A program made the translations under genes and the position numbers. This document shows, in pieces, positions 1 to 7,005 of a stretch of DNA of 18,491 nt. Numbering within the stretch: the first letter of the stretch is position 1; every line of letters starts with the position of its first letter. The notes under the pieces are model-generated. The model was not told the origin of the DNA. It searched no databases and saw only the letters and a list, made by a program, of their open reading frames with translations. This DNA is from an uncultured Eubacteriales bacterium (GTDB lineage: Bacteria; Bacillota; Clostridia; Oscillospirales; CAG-272), in NCBI GenBank assembly GCA_900546695.1, contig URDX01000030.1:1-18491 (forward strand), written 5' to 3'.

Positions 1-255
1 TCCCATACTCAGAGGACTGTGAGCCTCAGTTTTAAGTTGATTGTACTTATCATAGGTATAGTCAACAAAGGTATATGGGATACTGTCGTACCTATACTCC
101 GCGTGCTTTATATTGCCGATATTATCATAGCTATAGTCGGCAAAGGTCTGCTTTCCGCCGAAGTTTTTTCTATACTCTACCATTACGCCGTTCTCGGTGG
201 TATAGCTTGCGGTGAGCCTTCCGAGACGGTCTGTATGCAAAAGCAATCGGCACAA
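1..255 (-). pseudogene. YD-repeat (RHS family) core fragment, 5'-truncated, runs off the left edge
   Basis: Read on the minus strand this stretch encodes typical YD-repeat sequence: HTDRLGRLTASYTTENG, then FADYSYDNIGNIKHAEYR, then FVDYTYDKYNQLKTEA. These are two successive YD units of an RHS/wall-associated core. RHS cores form large beta-strand shells around a C-terminal toxin or effector tip. The frame is open upstream only to a TAA at 268-270. It has no ATG and no Shine-Dalgarno sequence; the only possible starts are TTG codons near 255, 246 and 240. The fragment therefore looks like a broken 5' end, either a pseudogene or the homology stub of a displaced (orphan) RHS C-terminal module whose tip lies beyond the window. 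The family call is confident. Whether it is translated is unknown. Confidence 0.65.
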
Positions 256-259
256 TGTA

Positions 260-288
260 ATTATACATTATCTACACTATATTGTCAA
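260..288 (-). promoter_or_regulatory. Consensus sigma-A promoter at the broken end of the YD fragment
   Basis: On the minus strand there is a perfect TTGACA (283-288), a 17-bp spacer and a perfect TATAAT (260-265). Transcription would begin near 253, at or just before the first in-frame TTG, so there is almost no 5' leader. Confidence 0.7.
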
Positions 289-340
289 GCAATTGTATAA
301 TATTGCTATTACAAATGTCAAAACCACCTACATTAACAGC

Positions 341-370
341 AAAAGGAGCGAGCCGAAGCCCGCTCCTTTT
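341..370 (-). terminator. Rho-independent terminator of the lipoprotein gene
   Basis: The arms AAAAGGAGCG and CGCTCCTTTT pair perfectly. On the minus strand the stem extends through a G-U pair to a C(TTCG)G tetraloop, and TTTT follows. It lies 78 bases beyond the stop of the minus-strand lipoprotein gene. The arms are symmetrical, so it may also act on the plus strand. Confidence 0.8.
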
Positions 371-447
371 TATAACCACCTCAAAGCAAACAAACACAAC
401 ACAACGGGATTATATCGTCATACCATTACGATTCAAACGCATTGTTT

Positions 448-1530
448 TTAACGATTTATAAACGATGCATGCAAATCGTCGAGATAATGACCGAACGCCT
501 CTACTCTTCCGTTGACGATGACTGCGGCGGCACGAGAATCAAAATCAAAAGCCGAAACGCCTGTGCGAACAACCTCGCCGTCAAGCTCAGCCCGACCCGT
601 AATATCACCGCCGTATACAACCATGCTATCGCCGGCAAGAAGCGCAAAGCCATCATCATAGCTGCCGACCGCCGCGACCTCGTCGGGCGCACGGTCTACC
701 GTCAGTCTCACGTGCTCAAAACATGCATAAAGCCCCACATCCGAATTATCCGCAAGCGTGCGGTGACTGTACCAAACTACCTGCCCCATACTGTCGACGC
801 AGACGACATCCGATCCTACAACATCCTGTCCGCCGCTCTTATCTACGGTCTGCCGCAAGTCAAAATGTACGATATTCTCAGCCATAACACGCGTGTCTCC
901 GCACGATGGATCAAGTACGGTAAGCTCCCCTGTGCAGGTAAGACAAAGCAGCTCGTCGGTATACGGCGCGTAGGCAAAATCGGCGATATTCTCACACAGC
1001 AAACGTACTGTATCATCCGACGCTGTACCCGTCTCTCCCACTGCAGAATAATCGGCGCTTCGGAGCCCGCCGTCAGTGCCGAGCAGGAAAACACCGTTCT
1101 TTTCGGGCAGGGCTTTAATCGTGTCGGACGCAAAGTACGTCGGGGTCTTGATAGCAGAATCGTTTGTAAAGACGTACACATCACCGTTCTCCGTCACAAC
1201 GGCACCGCCGCCGCTTGCAAGCATACAATCCGTTGCATCGCCGCGATCATATATACGTAGAAATATCTCACCTTTCAAGCCGTTATGTAGCGCTTCATAA
1301 TCCTCCGCGTTCGCCATACCGCTCGATGTACCGCGAATATATGCGACTCCATCCTCACTGACAAGAAGGGTCGACGTGCCGTACTGCGCCACCGCCAAGA
1401 CCTGTTCGGTATCCTCTTTCATTGAGGGGGTGGTGACCGAAAAGCAACCGCACACTGTCATCGCAGACAGAATGACGCTGATTGTGCAAAGCAATTTAGT
1501 GATCGTTTTTAGTAAACAATTTACTCGCAA
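448..1530 (-). CDS. Putative lipoprotein with RCC1-like beta-propeller repeats
   Basis: The 360-residue product has an N-terminal hydrophobic segment (about residues 12-26) ending in VCGC, a plausible lipobox with Cys29 as the lipidated residue. It is therefore expected on the outer face of the membrane. Repeated strands of the type 'hydrophobic-x-x-(D/N)G-x-V-x-hydrophobic' recur: LLVSEDGVAYIRG near 55, GAVVTENGDVYVFT near 108, VFLLGTDGGL near 147, AAVIVNGRVEAFGHY near 340. This resembles the blade pattern of RCC1-type propellers, but the match is weak. The start is TTG, chosen because GAGAGGAG sits nine bases upstream. The gene overlaps the preceding RHS stub by 35 bases, so it is probably translated from the same message by coupling. 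A terminator follows at 341-370. Function is unknown; next to RHS pieces it could be an immunity-like or surface partner, which is inference. Confidence 0.7.
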   Translation of the reverse strand: MRVNCLLKTITKLLCTISVILSAMTVCGCFSVTTPSMKEDTEQVLAVAQYGTSTLLVSEDGVAYIRGTSSGMANAEDYEALHNGLKGEIFLRIYDRGDATDCMLASGGGAVVTENGDVYVFTNDSAIKTPTYFASDTIKALPEKNGVFLLGTDGGLRSADYSAVGETGTASDDTVRLLCENIADFAYAPYTDELLCLTCTGELTVLDPSCGDTRVMAENIVHFDLRQTVDKSGGQDVVGSDVVCVDSMGQVVWYSHRTLADNSDVGLYACFEHVRLTVDRAPDEVAAVGSYDDGFALLAGDSMVVYGGDITGRAELDGEVVRTGVSAFDFDSRAAAVIVNGRVEAFGHYLDDLHASFINR

Positions 1531-1930
1531 AATTAACCGCTCCTCTCATATCTATGACTTCACCGTCCCACCTAATATCAATATCGGCATACTCACAAGA
1601 TTCTTGGACAGAATCTATTGATGTATACGAACCGTAGATATCAAGCCAGTCGCCGTCCGACTCGTAGTGGACAGGCGTACCGTAATCGACCATCAGATAG
1701 CTGCCGTCGCTAAGTCTGAAGTGCTTAACACTCTCGGCGCGCAGCTCATCATCTTCGCCTATAATAAAAGGAACGTTTTCGTCAGCCGACGACTCATCCT
1801 CTGCGGGTAGAGGGTCGACCTCCTCTCTCTCGAGTGAATCACCCGCAGCAGCGAGGGTAAGGGGTATGGAACATATTGCCGTGCAAAGGGAAAGGATAAA
1901 TGCAGATAGCTTAAATAAGTGCTTTTTCAT
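1496..1930 (-). CDS. Truncated N-terminal stub of an RHS/wall-associated secreted protein
   Basis: The 144-residue product starts with a Sec signal peptide (MKKHLFKLSAFILSLCTAIC, cleavage probably near AAA at 27-29). An acidic linker follows. Residues 67-97 read SVKHFRLSDGSYLMVDYG, then PVHYESDGDWLDI. I recognise this 'KHFRLxDGxY..PVHY..xGxWxDI' pattern from the start of large clostridial RHS/DNRLRE-type secreted proteins, which normally run for well over a thousand residues. Here the frame stops 47 residues later, after VNFASKLFTKNDH. The protein is therefore a stub of a larger gene. The start ATG has only a weak purine stretch (AAGAGA) before it, but a strong promoter lies at 2011-2039. It may survive mainly as a leader for the overlapping lipoprotein gene. 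Confidence 0.65.
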   Translation of the reverse strand: MKKHLFKLSAFILSLCTAICSIPLTLAAAGDSLEREEVDPLPAEDESSADENVPFIIGEDDELRAESVKHFRLSDGSYLMVDYGTPVHYESDGDWLDIYGSYTSIDSVQESCEYADIDIRWDGEVIDMRGAVNFASKLFTKNDH

Positions 1931-2010
1931 AATGTATCTCTTTTCGACAATGTTTTGTCATTATTTGTTTCACAAGCGAATATTTTGCAGCTTTGCCACC
2001 TTCTACAGCA

Positions 2011-2039
2011 ATCATATCATACTCATTTATCAATGTCAA
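2011..2039 (-). promoter_or_regulatory. Sigma-A promoter for the RHS stub and lipoprotein genes
   Basis: On the minus strand there is TTGACA (2034-2039), a 17-bp spacer and TATGAT (2011-2016), about 80 bases upstream of the stub's ATG. The surrounding DNA is AT-rich. Confidence 0.75.
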
Positions 2040-2326
2040 CATATTTTTTCATATTTTATTACATTTTCACTCATGTTCATTCATTGTTAAACACAGCCTT
2101 TGTATATAGACATATTAACAAGAAAAGCGGCACCCGCAGCGGCGCGAAAAGCGACGGAGCACCCGTTTTACACGCCGCATTTTCCCGCGCAAGGCGACCG
2201 ATATTTAAGCAAAAACCGCCCATTGCTAAAAAAATCAGCAAACGCATTTCTTTGTCTGTTTCTTTTTCGGCGGAGTTGTAATATCATATCGACGTAATAA
2301 GAAAGCAATGAAAGTGAGGAAGGAAA
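2040..2326. other. Divergent intergenic region upstream of the MMPL operon
   Basis: There is no gene here. A 7-bp perfect inverted repeat, TTGTTAA (2084-2090) and TTAACAA (2115-2121), lies between the two divergent units and could be an operator or a weak hairpin. The part after 2125 is more GC-rich. I do not see a clear -35/-10 pair with good spacing for the plus-strand MMPL gene. Confidence 0.4.
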
Positions 2327-4426
2327 ATGCGACTTTCCAGAGCGATAGTTAAACATCGCATCCCGATCATTATCCTTGCGATTCTGCTGATGATACCCGC
2401 AGTGCTCGGTATGCTCGGCACAAGGATCAATTACGACATGCTCACATACCTGCCGAAGGACATGGATACGGTCATCGGTCAGGACGTGCTGCTCGACGAG
2501 TTCGGCAAAGGCGGCTTCTGCTTCATAGTGACGGAAGGCATGCCGATGCAGGACGAAAAACAGATGTGTGAAAAGCTCGAAGAGATAGACCATGTAGAAT
2601 CGGTCCTCTCCTATGCGTCGCTTGCCGACGAAAGGATCCCCTCCGAGATCATCCCCGAAAAGATATATAAGGAGTTCCGCACGGACGACTCGGGGCTCGT
2701 AGCGGTGTTCTTTGACACCTCAACGTCCGCCGATGAAACGCTTGAAGCGCTCGCCGAGATAAGGCAGGTCGCAGGCAAGCAGTGCTTCGTCTCGGGACTT
2801 ACCGCAATGGCATCCGACCTGCGCGACCTGTGCGAGAGAGAGGAACCGATATACGTGCTTATCGCGGTGGTGCTCGCTACCGTTGCAATGCTCGTGTTCC
2901 TCGACGGGTGGCTCGTTCCGTTCATCTTCCTTGCCTCTATCGGAATGATGATACTGCTCAACCTCGGAACGAACTACTTCCTCGGTGAGATATCCTACAT
3001 AACAAAGGCACTGTCCGCGGTGCTTCAGCTCGCGGTCACGATGGACTACTCCATCTTCCTCTGGCACAGCTACAGCGAGGTAAAGCCGCTGTGCGACACT
3101 AAGGAAGAAGCGATGGCTCAGGCGATACACCAGACCTTCACCTCGGTCATAGGAAGCTCGATAACAACGGTCGCGGGCTTCGCGGCGCTCTGCTTCATGT
3201 CGTTTACGCTCGGCATGGACCTCGGCATCGTTATGGCGAAGGGCGTTATACTCGGTGTCATAGGATGCGTCACGGTGCTGCCGTCGCTGATACTTGTATT
3301 CGACAAGGCGCTTGAGCGCACCTCTCACCGCCCGCTGCTGCCGAACATGGATAAGCTCGCAAAGGGCGTTATCAAGGTGTTTCCCGTATTTCTCGTGATA
3401 TTCGCCCTGCTCATCCCGCCGGCATATTACGGCTACTCTGAGACGAATGATGAGGTCTACTACGACCTGTCTAAGTGCCTACCCGATGACATGGATTACG
3501 TTATCGCAAACTCAAAGCTCTCCGAAAACTTCAACATCGCTTCGACGCACATGCTGCTCGTAGATTCGTCGCTCTCTCAGAGCGAGGTCAGCGCAATGTG
3601 CAGCGAGATGGAGAAGGTCGACGGTGTTGAGTACGTGCTCGGTCTCGAGAGCGTTATCGGCTCCGCCGTTCCCGAAGAAATACTCCCCGACAGCATCAAG
3701 AGTATTCTCGAGAGCGATGAGCATGAGCTTATCCTTATCAACTCCGCATATGCGTCGGCAAGCGATGAGGTCGGAGTTCAGCTGAATGAGCTGAACAGCA
3801 TTCTCAAGCGCTACGATGAGAGCGGCATGCTGATAGGCGAGGCCTCCTGCATGAACGACATGATAACCACCACAAGCCATGACTTCCAGGTGGTCAACAT
3901 CATCTCTATCGCGGCTATCTTCATTATTATATTGCTCGTCGAAAAGAGCGTTTCGCTGCCGTTCATCCTTATCGCGGTTATCGAGCTCGGTATCTTTATC
4001 AACCTCGGTCTGCCTCATTATCTCGGTCAGTCGCTGCCGTTCATAGCACCGATATGCATCTCGACTATCCAGCTCGGCGCAACGGTCGACTACGCAATAC
4101 TTATGACGACAAGATATAAGGCGGAGCGCATCGGCGGTGCCGACAAGAGGTCGGCTGTCACCACCGCACTCTCTACCTCGATACCTTCGATAATAGTTTC
4201 CGGTATGGGTCTGTTCGCCGCAACGTTCGGCGTTGCACTCTACTCGGATATCGACATTATCAGCTCGCTGTGCATGCTCATGGCGAGAGGCGCGGTGATC
4301 AGCATGCTGTGCGTTATATTCATTCTCCCCGCACTGCTCATGCTCACCGACGGAATAATTATTCGTTCTACGCTCGGAATGAAGAGCTGCAAGAATACCG
4401 CTAAGCTCAAGGAGGAAAATAAGTGA
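2327..4426 (+). CDS. MMPL family (RND-like) membrane transport protein
   Basis: The 699-residue product has the two-fold RND/MMPL layout. A transmembrane helix at about 12-30 is followed by a large extracytoplasmic domain (about 31-172). Helices at about 175-340 include the TMDYSIFL motif near 238, where MMPL proteins carry a conserved Asp in a proton-relay helix. A second extracytoplasmic domain (about 370-520) and a second helix bundle with the matching ATVDYAILM motif near 584 follow. Length is normal for the short two-repeat clostridial form. GAGGAAGGAAA lies just before the ATG. The stop overlaps the start of the next gene, so the two are translationally coupled. Family members export lipids, peptides or other hydrophobic molecules using the proton gradient; the substrate cannot be told here. 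No TetR-type regulator, common beside such pairs, is present in the window. Confidence 0.92.
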   Translation: MRLSRAIVKHRIPIIILAILLMIPAVLGMLGTRINYDMLTYLPKDMDTVIGQDVLLDEFGKGGFCFIVTEGMPMQDEKQMCEKLEEIDHVESVLSYASLADERIPSEIIPEKIYKEFRTDDSGLVAVFFDTSTSADETLEALAEIRQVAGKQCFVSGLTAMASDLRDLCEREEPIYVLIAVVLATVAMLVFLDGWLVPFIFLASIGMMILLNLGTNYFLGEISYITKALSAVLQLAVTMDYSIFLWHSYSEVKPLCDTKEEAMAQAIHQTFTSVIGSSITTVAGFAALCFMSFTLGMDLGIVMAKGVILGVIGCVTVLPSLILVFDKALERTSHRPLLPNMDKLAKGVIKVFPVFLVIFALLIPPAYYGYSETNDEVYYDLSKCLPDDMDYVIANSKLSENFNIASTHMLLVDSSLSQSEVSAMCSEMEKVDGVEYVLGLESVIGSAVPEEILPDSIKSILESDEHELILINSAYASASDEVGVQLNELNSILKRYDESGMLIGEASCMNDMITTTSHDFQVVNIISIAAIFIIILLVEKSVSLPFILIAVIELGIFINLGLPHYLGQSLPFIAPICISTIQLGATVDYAILMTTRYKAERIGGADKRSAVTTALSTSIPSIIVSGMGLFAATFGVALYSDIDIISSLCMLMARGAVISMLCVIFILPALLMLTDGIIIRSTLGMKSCKNTAKLKEENK

Positions 4427-6588
4427 TGAAAAGAATAGCCCTCAAACCCGTTTCCGTTGCTCTCTGCGCTGCCCTGCTCATAGGAAGCAGCGCGGGCATT
4501 ACCGCCCTCGCCGTAAAAAACTCGGAGAGCGATGCAAAAACCACCGCTGCCGACACCGATACTAAGGTCGTCGACACCGATAAAGAGGAAGAAAAGAAGA
4601 TAGAAAAGGACGAGACAGTCTACGTCATTGCAGGCACGGATGGCTCGGTACAGAAAATAATCGTCAGCGACTGGCTCAAGAACGCCATCTCCGCCGCAAA
4701 AATCACCGACAGCAGCGAGCTCGAGGAGATCGAGACAGTCGGCGGCGATCAGAGCTACACAATGTCCTCCGACGGCTCCCGCGTCTGGGATGCTGCGGGG
4801 AACGACATCTACTACCGCGGTAACATCAAGAAGGAGCTGCCCGTCGACCTGAGCCTGACGTACATGCTCGACGGAAAGACCGTTTCCGCCGATGAGATCG
4901 CGGGCAAGAGCGGTCATGTCACCATCCGCTTCGATTATAAGAATAATCAGTATTCAAACGTGACCATAGGCGGTAAGGAAGAAAAGATATATGTTCCCTT
5001 CGCTATGCTCACAGGACTTATCCTCGACGGCGACAACTTCTCGAACGTTGAGATAAACGCAGGAAAGGTCATATCCGACGGCTCAAGATATGTTGCAGTC
5101 GGTCTCGCATTCCCCGGTCTGTCCGATGACCTCGCGATAGACAGCGACAAGGTCGATATCCCAGATTACGTCGAGATAAGCGCGGACACCGAGTCCTTCT
5201 CGATGAGCAACACCGTGACCGTAGCAACGAACAGCGTGTTCAGCTCCGTTGACCCCGACGCGCTCGATGACCTCAATAAGCTTACCGACGCCGCCGATCA
5301 GCTCGACGACGGCATGAAGCAGCTGATGGACGGCTCCGCCGCTCTCTATGAGGGCGTAGGTACTCTCCTCGACCGTTCGGGCGACCTTATCACGGGCGTT
5401 GATAAGCTCGCCTCCGGCGCTAAGCAGCTCCGCGGCGGCTCCGATACCCTCGCTTCCGGCGCATCCGCACTCGCCTCCGGCGCTAAGCAGCTCGCAGGCG
5501 GTCTCGCAGAGCTCGACGCTAACAGCGCAGCACTCCGCGGCGGCGCAGAACAGGTATTCTCCGCTCTGCTCAGCACGGCTGATAAGCAGCTCGCGGCTGC
5601 AGGTCTTGAGCTGCCCGCTCTCACGGCTGACAACTATGACGACGTTCTCTCCGCCGCTATCGCATCGCTCGATGAGACCAAGGTGTATGAGCTCGCAGTG
5701 GCAACCGCACGCGAGACAGTTACCCAGGCAGTTGAGGCTCAGCGCGGCACTGTAGAAGCAAAGGTCACAGAGGCGGTTCGCACTCAGGTAGAGGCAGCGG
5801 TCACCGCCGAAGTTCGCAACGGCGTTCTCGAAAAGGTACTCGCTGCACAGAATATGACGGTCGAGCAGTATAAGGCAGCCGTCGAAGCGGGTGCAATTAC
5901 CGCAGAGCAGCAGGCAGTCATCAAGGGCGCGGTCGATGCTCAGATGGCGAGCGACACCGTTAAAGCACTCATCACTCAGAATACCGACGCGCAGATGGCA
6001 AGCGACGGCATCAAGCAGACGATCAGCGCCAAGACAGATGAGCAGGTTGCACTGCTTATCGAGCAGAATATGAACTCCGCAGAGGTTCAGGCAAAGATAA
6101 CCAAAGCACTTGAGACGGCAAAGTCGGGCGCGGCGGATATCAGCGCTCTCAAGGGTCAGCTCGATTCCTATTCGACCTTCTACAACGGTCTGTGCACCTA
6201 TACATACGGCGTAAGCAGCGCGAAAGATGGAGCAGATAGCCTCGCAAGCGGCTCCGCCGCACTCTCGGCAGGCGCAGATACCCTCCGCGACGGTCTCACT
6301 ACCCTCTATGACGGTATCCTCTCGCTCCGCGACGGCGTTCCGGCTCTCCGCAGCGGCGTAAGCCGGCTCCGCGACGGCGCAGAGCAGCTCGACGAGGGTT
6401 TGGGAACCTTTAATACAGACGGTATATCCAAGCTCACTAAGATCCTGCGCGACGACATCGGCAGCGCAAGCGAGCGCCTGAAGGCAGTCATCAATGTATC
6501 ACGCGATTATAACTCCTTCTCGGGAATCACCGATGAGACCGACGGAAACGTTAAGTTCATCTACCGCACCGACTCTGTCGGCGACTGA
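4426..6588 (+). CDS. Secreted X-X-X-L-X-X-G heptad-repeat protein (YhgE/Pip-like), MMPL partner
   Basis: The 720-residue product begins with a signal peptide or N-terminal anchor (about 1-29). A beta-rich domain follows to about residue 285. Two heptad arrays of the type L-x-x-G-(A/S)-x-x (about 290-375 and 600-670) flank an Ala/Gln/Val-rich coiled-coil section (about 385-590). The protein ends in DGNVKFIYRTDSVGD. These heptads are known from YhgE/Pip proteins and from partners of MMPL transporters. The C-terminal membrane domain of classical YhgE/Pip is absent, so this looks like the soluble or N-anchored extracytoplasmic partner of the preceding transporter. GGAGG lies seven bases before a GTG at 4423 and ten before the ATG at 4426, which overlaps the upstream TGA. 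The ATG is preferred; GTG would add one residue. A terminator follows at 6652-6700. Confidence 0.85.
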   Translation: MKRIALKPVSVALCAALLIGSSAGITALAVKNSESDAKTTAADTDTKVVDTDKEEEKKIEKDETVYVIAGTDGSVQKIIVSDWLKNAISAAKITDSSELEEIETVGGDQSYTMSSDGSRVWDAAGNDIYYRGNIKKELPVDLSLTYMLDGKTVSADEIAGKSGHVTIRFDYKNNQYSNVTIGGKEEKIYVPFAMLTGLILDGDNFSNVEINAGKVISDGSRYVAVGLAFPGLSDDLAIDSDKVDIPDYVEISADTESFSMSNTVTVATNSVFSSVDPDALDDLNKLTDAADQLDDGMKQLMDGSAALYEGVGTLLDRSGDLITGVDKLASGAKQLRGGSDTLASGASALASGAKQLAGGLAELDANSAALRGGAEQVFSALLSTADKQLAAAGLELPALTADNYDDVLSAAIASLDETKVYELAVATARETVTQAVEAQRGTVEAKVTEAVRTQVEAAVTAEVRNGVLEKVLAAQNMTVEQYKAAVEAGAITAEQQAVIKGAVDAQMASDTVKALITQNTDAQMASDGIKQTISAKTDEQVALLIEQNMNSAEVQAKITKALETAKSGAADISALKGQLDSYSTFYNGLCTYTYGVSSAKDGADSLASGSAALSAGADTLRDGLTTLYDGILSLRDGVPALRSGVSRLRDGAEQLDEGLGTFNTDGISKLTKILRDDIGSASERLKAVINVSRDYNSFSGITDETDGNVKFIYRTDSVGD

Positions 6589-6651
6589 TAACCGCATTAA
6601 CGCAAAAACAGCCCACTCCCGCGGCACACTCCCGCACCGAGCGGCACAGAT

Positions 6652-6700
6652 AACCCCATCCCCGAAACCGACTTTCATCGGCATCGGGGGTGGGGTTTTG
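6652..6700 (+). terminator. Terminator of the MMPL operon
   Basis: A strong hairpin with arms AACCCCATCCCCGA and TCGGGGGTGGGGTT is followed by TT and G. It lies about 65 bases after the heptad-protein stop. Confidence 0.75.
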
Positions 6701-6739
6701 TATGACTTCTTCCCGTTGTATAGTCGAATATCAATTTAA

Positions 6740-6982
6740 CACAATTGTCTTTGCGAATTCGGTCTGCGCTTTTTTAGCCTCCCCGAAAAAGAGATAGATA
6801 AAATCGTTTGGAGTGTTCGATTTCGTTCCGCAAGGCGTACTATCGTACGTCGCGGAGCGAAATCGGGCGCAGAAAAAGCGAAAACAGTAAACTTTAAGCA
6901 GGAATCCGTAAGGATTCCGACATATCAACCGCAAATATAGGAACACTAAAAGCCGACTGATGCAACTCGTTTTCGCTTTTTC
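6740..6982. repeat. Structured intergenic block with nested inverted repeats
   Basis: The gap between 6589 and 7006 has no convincing gene. It contains an imperfect palindrome at 6819-6864 (GATTTCG and TCCGC arms around CGTAC..GTACG). It also has a perfect 7-bp hairpin GGAATCC-GTAA-GGATTCC at 6901-6918 and a perfect 14-bp inverted repeat, GAAAAAGCGAAAAC at 6872-6885 with its complement at 6969-6982. CTGCGC near 6764 also pairs with GCGCAG near 6868. The density of palindromes is far above the rest of the window. It may be a MITE- or REP-like dispersed element, or the 3' end of the citrate synthase message. A 92-codon minus-strand frame across it has no ribosome binding site and is not credible. 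Confidence 0.5.
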
Positions 6983-7005
6983 GGTCCGGACGATTTTAGT
7001 ATCTC

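Noticed and set aside
19..300. Plus-strand open frame over the YD fragment
   Set aside because: The minus strand gives clear YD repeats, so this frame is a shadow.
442..1260. Long plus-strand open frame (272 codons) opposite the lipoprotein gene
   Set aside because: It is antisense to a frame with a signal peptide, lipobox and ribosome binding site. Its own product is Arg/Cys/His-rich without any family pattern or start signal.
4240..4917. Minus-strand frame across the MMPL/heptad junction
   Set aside because: It is antisense to two well-supported coupled genes and has no ribosome binding site.
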